From contig NZ_PNHL01000007.1 in assembly GCF_002871795.1 (NCBI RefSeq), positions 1 to 64,000 on the forward strand: 64,000 bases of DNA, read 5' to 3'. The position numbers and the translations under genes were made by a program. Under the pieces are notes generated by a model, which worked only from the letters and a program-made list of their open reading frames with translations, was not told the DNA's origin and ran no database searches. This DNA comes from Brachybacterium sp. UMB0905. Its GTDB lineage: Bacteria > Actinomycetota > Actinomycetes > Actinomycetales > Dermabacteraceae. The number at the start of each line of letters is the position of its first letter. Position 1 is the first letter of the stretch. This document shows, piece by piece, positions 53,964 to 61,433 of the stretch.

Positions 53964-54836
53964 TCAGGCACCGGCCAGGGGGTCGACCGCCCCGGCTCCC
54001 AGTAGGGCCAGCAGCACCAGGCCCGCCACGACGCGGTAGATGACGAACACGAGGTAGGAGCGGTTCTCGATGAGGCGCATGAACCAGACGGTCACGGCGT
54101 AGCCCACCGCGAAGGCGATCACGGTCGCGACGATGATCGCCATGAGGGACGGCTCCCCGGCAGCGGCAGCGGCCGCCCGCCCATCGGCCGTGAACAGCAC
54201 CGGCACATCCTTCACAGCTTTGTAGAGGCCGGAGGCGAACACCGCGGGGATCGCCAGCAGGAAGGCGTAGCGGGCGGCGGCCTGCCGGGTGTAGCCCATG
54301 AGCAGACCGGCGGTGATGGTGCCGCCGGAGCGGGAGACCCCGGGGATCAGGGCGAGGGCCTGGGCGAGACCGAACAGGATGCCGTCACGGATGTTCAGCT
54401 CCCTCAGCTCCTTGCGCTGCGGGGCGATCCGGTCCGCGAGTCCCAGCAGCAGGCCGAAGACGATGAGCATCGTCGCGGTGATGTAGAGGTTGCGCAGGGA
54501 GTGGTCGATCTGGTCCTCGAACAGCAGGCCCAGCACGCCGATGGGGATCGAGCCGATGATCACCAGCCAGCCCATGCGGACATCGGGGTCCGAATGCGGC
54601 AGCTTGCCCGCGAGGGCACGGAACCAGCGGCCGATGATGCGGGTGATGTCCTTCCAGAAGTAGATCAGCACCGCCGTCTCGGTGCCCAGCTGGATGATCG
54701 CGGTGAATGCAGCGCCGGGATCCTGGCCGGGGTTCAGCAGCTCCCCCACCACGCGCACGTGAGCGCTGGAAGAGATGGGCAGAAATTCCGTCAGGCCCTG
54801 GACCAGACCCAGGATGACGGCCTCGAGGAAGGACAT
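53964..54836 (-). CDS. uppP: undecaprenyl-diphosphatase UppP (BacA)
   Basis: A 290-residue membrane phosphatase that recycles undecaprenyl pyrophosphate. Family motifs are [17 protein letters not shown] (residues 10-26, with the Glu-rich motif) and [10 protein letters not shown] (about 161-170, with the catalytic Ser and Arg). About eight helices are visible. It follows a hairpin and a TAGTCT at 54887-54892 on the minus strand (~-10) with a leader of roughly 40 nt. SD is not strong. Confidence 0.9.
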   Translation of the reverse strand: MSFLEAVILGLVQGLTEFLPISSSAHVRVVGELLNPGQDPGAAFTAIIQLGTETAVLIYFWKDITRIIGRWFRALAGKLPHSDPDVRMGWLVIIGSIPIGVLGLLFEDQIDHSLRNLYITATMLIVFGLLLGLADRIAPQRKELRELNIRDGILFGLAQALALIPGVSRSGGTITAGLLMGYTRQAAARYAFLLAIPAVFASGLYKAVKDVPVLFTADGRAAAAAAGEPSLMAIIVATVIAFAVGYAVTVWFMRLIENRSYLVFVIYRVVAGLVLLALLGAGAVDPLAGA

Positions 54837-54891
54837 GGCACTCCTGTTGCATCAGCAGGGCACCCGGTGCTCCGGGGCCCGGAACAGACTA

Positions 54892-54922
54892 CGCGGCGCC
54901 GGGCTGCATGCCCGGCGCCGCG
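54892..54922. terminator. 12-bp hairpin between two minus-strand genes
   Basis: CGCGGCGCCGGG and CCCGGCGCCGCG pair perfectly around CTGCATG. It lies 50 bp downstream of the acidic protein gene and upstream of uppP. No T-run, so its terminator role is likely but unproven. Confidence 0.6.
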
Positions 54923-54974
54923 CGGAGTTCAGAGGGTGAAGGGTCCGTGGATATCCCGCGGATGCGATGACGAC

Positions 54975-55289
54975 TCAGCGGTCGTCGTCATGGTCCTCGT
55001 CGTCGTAGTCCTCGTCATCATCGTCGTAGTCGTCATCGTCGTCGAACTCGTCGAAGTCATCGAAGTCGTCGTCATCGTCCTCATCATCGCCGTCGAAGAC
55101 GATCAGCGGCGTGGCGATGTCGAACTCGTCGAACAGTGCGTCGTCGTAGGCATCGAACGCCGTGGTCAGCCGCTCGGTGGCGGCATCCAGGGCGGGATCG
55201 TCGTCACCGCGCGAGGCGGCAGCGGCCTCGTAGTGACGTTCCAGGGCAGCGATCAGCGCAGCGAGGGCGGAGCGAGGATCCGTGTTCAT
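54975..55289 (-). CDS. small acidic protein with an Asp-rich tail
   Basis: With the ATG at 55289 the product is 104 residues. The first ~55 residues form two helices (LAALIAALERHYEAAAASRGDDDPALDAATERLTTAFDAYDD); residues 70-104 are almost only Asp, Glu, Phe and Tyr (DFDDFDEFDDDDDYDDDDED). Proteins like this occur in many Micrococcales and are sometimes labelled primosomal protein without evidence. No function can be read. The acidic tail could bind metal or mimic nucleic acid. Confidence 0.7.
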   Translation of the reverse strand: MNTDPRSALAALIAALERHYEAAAASRGDDDPALDAATERLTTAFDAYDDALFDEFDIATPLIVFDGDDEDDDDDFDDFDEFDDDDDYDDDDEDYDDEDHDDDR

Positions 55290-55440
55290 GCGCTGACCGT
55301 ACCTCGTCCATCCCCGAATTGGACAGGGGAAGGGCCCGCGGCAGGTCACGAATCCATCGCGGGATGGCTGGGAGCGCCGGGGCGGGATCCTGTACCGTGC
55401 GGAGCCATACCGTGCAGGTCAGCGCCGCCAGGAGGAGCCG

Positions 55441-55719
55441 ATGATCACACCGCGCACCGAGCTCGTGGCCGGGATCCAGCATGTGCCCGATCCGCGGGGC
55501 TGGCGGGATCTGCCGCTCGAGAAGGGCCGCCGCCCCGAGGACTACGAGTTCCAGATCATCACGGTGCCGCGCGGCGCGAGTGTGGGGCAGGTCCGGGCAG
55601 AGCTCGCCGAACAGTCGGAGTACGGCCGCTGGGAGCATGCCCGCACCCGGGTGTACCTGGGCGGCGGGCGGAAGGTGTGGATGCGCCGACGGATCATTCG
55701 CGTCACCTCGACCCTGTGA
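55441..55719 (+). CDS. DUF5703-family protein
   Basis: A 92-residue protein of the small actinobacterial DUF5703 family: YEFQIITVPRGASVGQVRAELAEQSEYGRWE, then RTRVYLGGGRKVWMRRRIIRV. It is alpha-beta, basic and cytosolic. Function unknown. An AGGAGG-like GGAGGAG precedes the ATG. It is divergent from the acidic protein gene and convergent with the SpoU methyltransferase gene. Confidence 0.8.
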   Translation: MITPRTELVAGIQHVPDPRGWRDLPLEKGRRPEDYEFQIITVPRGASVGQVRAELAEQSEYGRWEHARTRVYLGGGRKVWMRRRIIRVTSTL

Positions 55720-55732
55720 GCTGACAGGCGGG

Positions 55733-56596
55733 TTAGGCCTTGCGGCGCTGCCGGTCGATCTCGTACAGCGCGATCGACCCGGCCGCCGCGGCGTTCAGCG
55801 AGGAAGCAGAGCCCTGCATCGGGATCTCGGCGATCACATCGCACGCCTCCCGCCAGGCGCTGCTCATGCCCACCGTCTCGTTGCCGACGACGAGCACGAG
55901 TCCACCGGTGAGGCCGGTGTCCGCGAGCAGGTGACCGCAGGCCTCATCGAGCCCGATGATGCGCCGCTCCTCCCCGGCGGCACGGCGCTGCTGCACCCAG
56001 TCGATGACGTCCCGGTGCGAGGCGAGGCGCAGCACGGGCAGCGCGAACATCGAGCCGGTGCTCGCGCGGATCGCTGCGGGATCCCACGGGTCGGCGGCAT
56101 GCCCAGTGATGATGACCCCCTGCGCACCGAGCGCATCCGCGCTGCGGACCAGGGAGCCGATGTTTCCCGGCCCCGTCGGCCGATCGAACACGACCACCAC
56201 CCCATCGGGACCGGCGGCATCCAGCCGGGTGAGGTCATCGGCGGGCAGCGCCGCGATGGCCAGCAGCTCCGGGGCGCCGTCCTCCCGCTCCCCGAGCTCC
56301 GCCATGAGCTCGGGCGCCACCTGCACCACGGGCCCGGGAGGGTCGGCCAGCAGCTGCTGCGCCCAGGTCGAGGGATTCTCCCGCCCGTCGCTCAGCAGGG
56401 CCCGGATCTCGATGCCGTGGGCGATGGCCTGGGTGAGGGGACGCACACCCTGGATCAGCATCTCCCCGCTGCGGGTGCGTTTGGTGCGGTTCCCGAGCAG
56501 TGCCTGCCACTGCTGGAACAGGGCGTTGCGCCGCTCGAGCCGGGACGGCAGACCGGGGCGGCCGCGCCGGGGCTGGGCCGGGCGGCGGGGACTCAT
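55733..56596 (-). CDS. TrmH/SpoU-family RNA 2'-O-methyltransferase
   Basis: A 287-residue SPOUT enzyme: motif 1 RPTGPGNIGSLVRSADALGA, motif 2 LVLVVGNETVGMS and motif 3 EIPMQGSASSLNAAAAGSIALYE. The basic N-terminal tail and RNA-binding domain (GEMLIQGVRPLTQAIAHG) indicate an rRNA methyltransferase, perhaps of 23S rRNA. It overlaps trmL by 4 bp. It is the second of three SPOUT proteins in the window. Confidence 0.85.
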   Translation of the reverse strand: MSPRRPAQPRRGRPGLPSRLERRNALFQQWQALLGNRTKRTRSGEMLIQGVRPLTQAIAHGIEIRALLSDGRENPSTWAQQLLADPPGPVVQVAPELMAELGEREDGAPELLAIAALPADDLTRLDAAGPDGVVVVFDRPTGPGNIGSLVRSADALGAQGVIITGHAADPWDPAAIRASTGSMFALPVLRLASHRDVIDWVQQRRAAGEERRIIGLDEACGHLLADTGLTGGLVLVVGNETVGMSSAWREACDVIAEIPMQGSASSLNAAAAGSIALYEIDRQRRKA

Positions 56597-57060
56597 CGCT
56601 GCGCCCCGGTATAGCCGAGCTGTCGCCAGGCCTCGTACACCGCGATGGAGGCGGCATTGGCGAGGTTCAGGGAGCGGCGGGCCGGAAGCATGGGGATGCG
56701 CACCTGGCTCGTGATCCGCGGATGCTCAAGCGCGTACGGCGGCAGGCCGGTGGGTTCGGTGCCGAACAGCAGCACATCATGTTCGCGGTAGCTGATCTCG
56801 TGGAAGCCGGTGCCGGTGTGGGTGGTAAAGGCGAAGACCCGCGCCCCCGGGAGAGCCGCGAGGGCAGCGTCCAGATCGGGGTGAATCTGCAGGTCGGCGA
56901 GGTCGTGGTAGTCCAGGCCGGCGCGGCGCAGCTTCGCGTCCTCGAAGTCGAAGCCGAGCGGCTCGATGAGGTGCAGGTGCGCCCCGGTGACCGCGGCCAA
57001 ACGGATCGCATTGCCAGTGTTCCCGGCGATCGCCGGCTCATGGAAGAGGACGTGCAGCAT
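56593..57060 (-). CDS. trmL: tRNA (cytidine/uridine-34-2'-O)-methyltransferase TrmL-like
   Basis: A 155-residue minimal SPOUT protein. It starts MLHVLFHEPAIAGNTGNAIRLA, then LIEPLGFDFEDAKLRRAGLDY, LLFGTEPTGLPP and IPMLPARRSLNLANAASIAVYE, all TrmL-type motifs. It methylates the wobble ribose of tRNA-Leu in other bacteria. The ATG at 57060 is preferred over the long upstream frame. It overlaps the neighbouring SpoU gene, so it is cotranscribed. Confidence 0.9.
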   Translation of the reverse strand: MLHVLFHEPAIAGNTGNAIRLAAVTGAHLHLIEPLGFDFEDAKLRRAGLDYHDLADLQIHPDLDAALAALPGARVFAFTTHTGTGFHEISYREHDVLLFGTEPTGLPPYALEHPRITSQVRIPMLPARRSLNLANAASIAVYEAWRQLGYTGAQR

Positions 57061-57133
57061 GGCGGTGATTCTTCCATGGCCCGGGTTATCCACAGGATCG
57101 GTGGCTGACGCGCGCCGCGACGGCGGTCTCTGG

Positions 57134-57139
57134 TGCAAT
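57134..57139 (+). promoter_or_regulatory. leaderless promoter of the A24 gene
   Basis: TGCAAT is followed by six bases and the GTG at 57146. A weaker -10 match than the others. Confidence 0.4.
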
Positions 57140-57145
57140 GGCGGG

Positions 57146-57649
57146 GTGAGTGCTGCGGATCTGGCCCTGTACGGAGTGCTGCTGGTGGTGTACCTGCCGC
57201 ATGCCGTACTGCTCGCATGGGCCGACGGGCGCGAGCATCGCCTGCCCAATCCGCTGGTCGCCTCGCTCACGCTGAGCCTCACCGTGTGCCTGGGGCTGCT
57301 CGCGCTGCTGGTCCCATCTGTGCGGCAGGACCTGAAGGTCGCGGCGGTGCTTGCGCTGCTGGTGGGGGCCGGGGCGATCCTCATCGCGCTCGTGGCTCCG
57401 CCTCTGCTGGGCATGGGGGATGCGAAGACTCTCCCGGCCGTGGTGGCGATGACCGCGGCGTTCGGCGGGCAGCAGCTCATCGCCGGGATGCTGGGGATCA
57501 TGCTGCTGGCCGGGCTCGCGGGGACGGTGGTCCTGGTCGCCACGCGGCGTGCGGGGGTGCGCTTTGCCGTCGGGCCCGTGCTGCTGGCCGGGCCGTTCCT
57601 GGGATTGCTGGGGGCGCCGCTGGTCGATGCAGCGCTCGGGACCGCGTGA
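57146..57649 (+). CDS. A24-family prepilin peptidase-like membrane protein
   Basis: A 167-residue polytopic protein starting at GTG. It has the two catalytic aspartates of TadV/PilD-like peptidases: one in ADGREHRLPNP (Asp near residue 27) and one in GMGDAKT (Asp near 94). Five helices are visible, and there is no N-terminal methylase domain. It should cleave prepilin-like signal sequences, but no pilin or secretion genes lie in the window. The open frame upstream on this strand belongs to no gene. Confidence 0.75.
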   Translation: MSAADLALYGVLLVVYLPHAVLLAWADGREHRLPNPLVASLTLSLTVCLGLLALLVPSVRQDLKVAAVLALLVGAGAILIALVAPPLLGMGDAKTLPAVVAMTAAFGGQQLIAGMLGIMLLAGLAGTVVLVATRRAGVRFAVGPVLLAGPFLGLLGAPLVDAALGTA

Positions 57650-57756
57650 GCGAGCTGCCCGGGCAACTGGTGCACCCCGCGCTGTGATCGAGCGCGCATC
57701 GAGGACCCGACCATCGGCGGACGCCTGTGGTTACCTGCGGGTCACACACTCGGGGT

Positions 57757-58095
57757 ATGCGTCGACGGACCCTCATGCTCACCCTGCTCTCCTCTTCCGC
57801 GCTGGCCTCGTGCGCCGGCCCCTCGACATGCCCCGAGGGCACCGAGGAGATCCGCTACGACCAGGGCATGACCTATCTCGGGGAGGCTCTTGCTGAGCGG
57901 GGCTACGCCGTGCTGATCCCGGATCTCGGCACCCTGTGGGCGACCCCCGACGAGGAGGGGACTGATCCAGGATCTGCTGGGCAAGGGCACGCTCGTCTCG
58001 GGGCTCGGCTATGGGGGCTCTTCACAGATGAGGGTGTCGAGGGTGCTGCGGACCCCAGCCGCGGGTACCAGCCCCAACGAAAAAGGCCCCGGTGA
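57757..58095 (+). pseudogene. truncated secreted hydrolase-like lipoprotein
   Basis: The reading frame begins with a lipoprotein signal (MRRRTLMLTLLSSSALASC, Cys19), then directly reads RYDQGMTYLGEALAERGYAVLIPDLG, which resembles the alpha/beta-hydrolase start where the lid strand precedes the nucleophile. The rest of the fold, including the expected nucleophile elbow, is missing; the frame then runs into Arg-rich sequence and the tRNA-Leu terminator. An internal deletion and truncation are likely. Other frames in 57950-58080 give only short peptides. Confidence 0.45.
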
Positions 58096-58112
58096 TCACT
58101 CACCGGGGCCTT
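58083..58112 (-). terminator. terminator of tRNA-Leu
   Basis: On the minus strand AAGGCCCCGGTGA pairs with TCACCGGGGCCTT (13 bp) around a 4-nt loop, followed by TTTTTCG. It lies about 57 bp after the tRNA. Confidence 0.85.
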
Positions 58113-58169
58113 CTCCACGCGAAGGATGTCGCGGGACACCCGCGAACGATGTCGTGAGACATCACAACG

Positions 58170-58255
58170 TGTCCGAGGGGGGACTTGAACCCCCACGCCC
58201 TCAAGCGGGCACTAGCACCTCAAGCTAGCGCGTCTACCAATTCCGCCACCCGGAC
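58170..58255 (-). tRNA. tRNA-Leu (GAG)
   Basis: An 86-nt type-II tRNA with a long variable arm. The acceptor GTCCGGG pairs with CTCGGAC (one G-U), the anticodon stem CTAGC/GCTAG holds loop TTGAGGT so the anticodon is GAG, and the T-arm is GGGGG-TTCAAGT-CCCCC. The discriminator is A; the 3' CCA is not encoded. Followed by a strong terminator. Confidence 0.95.
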
Positions 58256-58346
58256 AGGTGGTCGCCATGACGACTCAGAAAGACTAGCACGCACCCGCGG
58301 TGGATCCGTACGGATCAGGCCTCTGCCAGGGCCGACGTGGCCACTA

Positions 58347-58766
58347 TCACGCCGTGGTGGTCAGGGATCGCACGCCCATCGCGTCATGGAGCAGCTCGAG
58401 CGCAGCACCGATCGCGGCGCATAGGCGTGCCGCCCCCTCGACGGCGGCGTGGGGCAGCTGTTCGGCGAGATCCTGCAGGGCCGCGGCGGCCAAGGCCGTC
58501 ATCGTGGGATCCAGATCCGCGCGCGCCTCGGCCTCCCAGCTGAGAACCTGTCCCAGCAGCTGCTCGAGCTCCTGTGCTGCGGCGTGGTGGCGCTGGCCCA
58601 GCAGATCCGTGCGGGCACGGGCCGCCAGCGCGGTGCACTGGCGCAGCACATCCGTCGTATCCTCCGGCGCATCCTCCGGGGAGGCGGAATGTCGGGAGCC
58701 CTGCGGGGAAAGAATGGCGCGCTCACCCCGCGCCGTGCTGCTGCGCTCCCTCGTCGCCTCGCTCAT
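58347..58766 (-). CDS. small hypothetical protein
   Basis: A 139-residue Ala-rich protein with helices (LGQRHHAAAQELEQLLGQVLSWEAEARAD … LTALAAAALQDLAEQL) and a Ser/Arg-rich start. No family recognised. The ATG at 58766 follows AGGGAG with an 8-base spacer; a GTG three codons upstream is an alternative. It is a single gene between tRNA-Leu and aroE. Confidence 0.55.
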   Translation of the reverse strand: MSEATRERSSTARGERAILSPQGSRHSASPEDAPEDTTDVLRQCTALAARARTDLLGQRHHAAAQELEQLLGQVLSWEAEARADLDPTMTALAAAALQDLAEQLPHAAVEGAARLCAAIGAALELLHDAMGVRSLTTTA

Positions 58767-58831
58767 GCTCCACACTCCCTCATGTTCGGAAGCGGGGTCA
58801 GCTGACCCCGCCCCGCTATTTTACCCGCTCT

Positions 58832-59776
58832 TTACTGACCGGGAGCTGGATACGCGCCGATCTCATTCCGGGCCGCGGCGAGCATCGCCGCCACGGGTGC
58901 CTCGGGCACTGCGAGCATGCTGCGAACCTGCTGGCCGGCCTGGTGGGCGAGCATCTCCAGCCCATCGGCCACCTCAGCCCCATCAGCGCTGAGCAATCCC
59001 GCAATCGGCGCCGGCCACGGATCATAGAGCACATCCAGCAGCACTCCCGGCACGTCACGGGCCGCGAGACCTCCCCAGCGATCCGCGACGGCACGTGCCC
59101 CCGGAGCGGCCAGGGCCGAGATGAGAATGTCCGCACCGAGCAGCGCCTCACTGCGATCGAACGGCACCATCTCCACCGTGATCCCGGCACCCTCGGCCAG
59201 CTGCTCCAGCGGCGTGAGCTTCTCCGGGCTGCGGGCGCTCAGCAGCACTTCCTGCACCCCGAGCTGCGCGAGCGCCGCGACCGCGCACAGGGCCGTCGCC
59301 CCGGAGCCGAGCACCGCACCCGTGCCACCGCCCGTCGCGCCGTGGTCCCGCAGCGCCGCGACGATCCCGTGCACGTCATGGTTCTCCGCCCGCCAGCTGC
59401 CATCGCCGTGACGCAGCAGGGTGTTCGCCACCCCCAGCAGCTCCGCTGTCGCATCCCGCCGAGCGGCCAGGGCGAAGGCTTCCGGTTTGCCGGGCATCGT
59501 CACCGACAGGCCCTGCAGCCCCTCCCCCACGTCGGAGCACAGAAAATCAGCGAGCTGCCTCGCGGGCACGTCGTACCGGTCGTACACGGCATCCGTGATG
59601 CCGAGCTCGGCGTAGGCGGTCCGGTGCATGACCGGGGACAGGGAATGGCCGACGGGGCTGCCCACCACGGCAAAGCGCCGCACGGGCCCATCGGCCCCGT
59701 CGTGCCGCGGTGGGCCCGATGTCAGGAGTTCGCCCACTCCTGCCACTCCTTCACGTTCTTCTCGTGCTGTTTCCAT
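58832..59776 (-). CDS. aroE: shikimate dehydrogenase-like protein
   Basis: A 314-residue AroE-type dehydrogenase. SPVGHSLSPVMHRTAY is the shikimate-binding start, SVTMPGK holds the catalytic Lys, and AVLGSGATALCAVAAL is the NADP loop. The usual GxNTDxxG segment reads RAENHDVHG, with His for Thr. It may still be active, or be a YdiB-like form. The start at 59776 overlaps mltG by 55 bp; a later start would lose conserved N-terminal residues only from about SPVGHS, so the true start may be up to ~30 residues downstream. It ends the alaS-ruvX-mltG-aroE run. Confidence 0.85.
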   Translation of the reverse strand: METAREEREGVAGVGELLTSGPPRHDGADGPVRRFAVVGSPVGHSLSPVMHRTAYAELGITDAVYDRYDVPARQLADFLCSDVGEGLQGLSVTMPGKPEAFALAARRDATAELLGVANTLLRHGDGSWRAENHDVHGIVAALRDHGATGGGTGAVLGSGATALCAVAALAQLGVQEVLLSARSPEKLTPLEQLAEGAGITVEMVPFDRSEALLGADILISALAAPGARAVADRWGGLAARDVPGVLLDVLYDPWPAPIAGLLSADGAEVADGLEMLAHQAGQQVRSMLAVPEAPVAAMLAAARNEIGAYPAPGQ

Positions 59777-60891
59777 GTCTCGGCGAACTTCGTCTCGCCG
59801 GTGTCGGTGTTCACCGTCACGAAGTAGAGCCAGTCGCCCTTGGGCGGGTCGATCGTCGCATCCAGTGCCTTCGCCCCCGGGGCGGCGATCGGGCCGGGCG
59901 GCAGACCGGTGTTGACGTACGTGTTGTACGGGTCGTCGGTCTTGCGCTCCTTATCGGTGGTGCCCACCGAAGCGGACTTGCCGGTCACGTAGTGGACGGT
60001 CGAGTCGAACTGCAGCGGCATCGGCGAGCCCTTGGCTTCGCCCTTGCCGTCCAGGCGGTTCAAGATGGTGCGGACCACCTTGCCGTAGTCGTCCTCATCG
60101 CGCACCTCCATCTCCGCGAGCGACGCCAGGGTCAGGTGGCGGTGCCAGTCCTCCTGCGGGATGTCCCGGCTCGTCAGCTCCTTCTCCATGCGCTCCCACA
60201 TCATCTGGATGATGTCCTCAGCGGTCGCATCCTCCGGGATGTCGTAGCGGCCGGGCCACAGGTAGCCCTCCAGGCTCTTGGCCTCGTTCTCGGGGATGCC
60301 GTAGGAGGTGTAGTCCTTGGCGGCCTGCTCGAAGTCCTCGACCTCGAACTCGGTCTCCTCGGCGAGGCGCTCCCAGATCTGGGTGAGTCGCAGACCCTCG
60401 GGGATGATCACTCGGTACCCGGCGAGGTTCGCGGGATCCAGCAGCGCATCCAGGGCATCGGCGGAGGTCATCTGGGACTTGAGACGGTAGATGCCGGGCT
60501 CGATGTTGCTGGCGTCCGGGGTGGAGGAGAAGATCGTGATGAACGGGCCGGTGGATTTGATGACGTCCTGCTCCACGAGGGTGGCGGCAATATCGCTGCC
60601 GGTATCGCCCTGGGCGACCTCGACGATCACCTCACCGCTGCCGGGGCCTGGGTAGTCCTGGGCCTCCTGCTCCACGTTCACGTTGGAGGTGACCCACTGA
60701 TAGCCGCGGTAGCCGCCATAGCCCAGCGTGGCGACGACCGCGAGCACCAGCAGCAGCGGCAGCACGCTGAGCAGTCCCCCGCCCTTGCGGCGGTGACCGC
60801 GACGCTTTCCACGCCGACGTTCGCGGCCCGCGGGCGCCTCGTCCTGCTCGCGCGCGAGCTCCTCGAACGAGAGGTCCTCGTTCTCGCTCAT
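59722..60891 (-). CDS. mltG: endolytic murein transglycosylase MltG
   Basis: A 389-residue membrane-anchored lytic transglycosylase of the YceG family that cuts nascent glycan strands. A cytosolic Arg-rich N-terminus, one helix (about 42-60, LLSVLPLLLVLAVVATLGYG), LysM-like part (EVAQGDTGSDIAATLV), EGYLWPGRYDIP and the catalytic Glu in LTLASLAEMEVRDE. The C-terminal GLPPGPIAAPG is the family end. It overlaps ruvX by 4 bp, a standard actinobacterial arrangement. Confidence 0.95.
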   Translation of the reverse strand: MSENEDLSFEELAREQDEAPAGRERRRGKRRGHRRKGGGLLSVLPLLLVLAVVATLGYGGYRGYQWVTSNVNVEQEAQDYPGPGSGEVIVEVAQGDTGSDIAATLVEQDVIKSTGPFITIFSSTPDASNIEPGIYRLKSQMTSADALDALLDPANLAGYRVIIPEGLRLTQIWERLAEETEFEVEDFEQAAKDYTSYGIPENEAKSLEGYLWPGRYDIPEDATAEDIIQMMWERMEKELTSRDIPQEDWHRHLTLASLAEMEVRDEDDYGKVVRTILNRLDGKGEAKGSPMPLQFDSTVHYVTGKSASVGTTDKERKTDDPYNTYVNTGLPPGPIAAPGAKALDATIDPPKGDWLYFVTVNTDTGETKFAETWKQHEKNVKEWQEWANS

Positions 60892-61433
60892 GCGTCCTCC
60901 TCCTGGTCCGCCCCCGATGCGGGGGTGTGCTCGTCACCGGCGGGATCCACCAGCTCGCCGGCGCGCATGCCGGTGGCTCGCTCGGTGTCCAGCGCCTGCT
61001 GGAGGATCATCACAGCCGCGACCTGATCGACGACCTGACGATGCCTGCGTCCCTTCCGCCCTGAGGAATGCAACGCCTTGTGGGCTGAGACGGTGGTGAG
61101 GCGCTCATCGATCAGACGCACCTCACTGCCCTCAGCAGCGGTACCCAGTGCGGTCACGAGCTCCTCGGCGAAGTCGCGGGCCTTCTGGGCTGCGGGGCCC
61201 TCGCCGCCGCTCAGCGACCGCGGGAGCCCCACCATGATGACATGGGCGCCGCTTTCACTGGCCTCGGCGACCACCCGCGTCACCGCCTGCTCGCGGGGAA
61301 CCGTCTCCACGGGGGTGGCGATCATGCCGTCAAGGTCGCTGCGGGCAAGACCCACCCGCACATCACCGACGTCCACGCCGAGCCGCACCCCGCGGGGCAG
61401 GCCCTCCCCTGCGGCACCGGTGGCGAGGGTCAC
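60888..61433 (-). CDS. ruvX: RuvX/YqgF Holliday-junction resolvase-like protein
   Basis: A 181-residue RNase-H-like nuclease: GVDVGDVRVGLARSD (catalytic Asp), VGLPRSLSGGEG, LIDERLTTVSAHKAL and DQVAAVMILQQALD hold the family blocks. YqgF acts in 16S rRNA maturation and perhaps recombination. The C-terminal extension is acidic. Overlaps mltG and alaS by 4 bp each. Confidence 0.9.
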   Translation of the reverse strand: MTLATGAAGEGLPRGVRLGVDVGDVRVGLARSDLDGMIATPVETVPREQAVTRVVAEASESGAHVIMVGLPRSLSGGEGPAAQKARDFAEELVTALGTAAEGSEVRLIDERLTTVSAHKALHSSGRKGRRHRQVVDQVAAVMILQQALDTERATGMRAGELVDPAGDEHTPASGADQEEDA

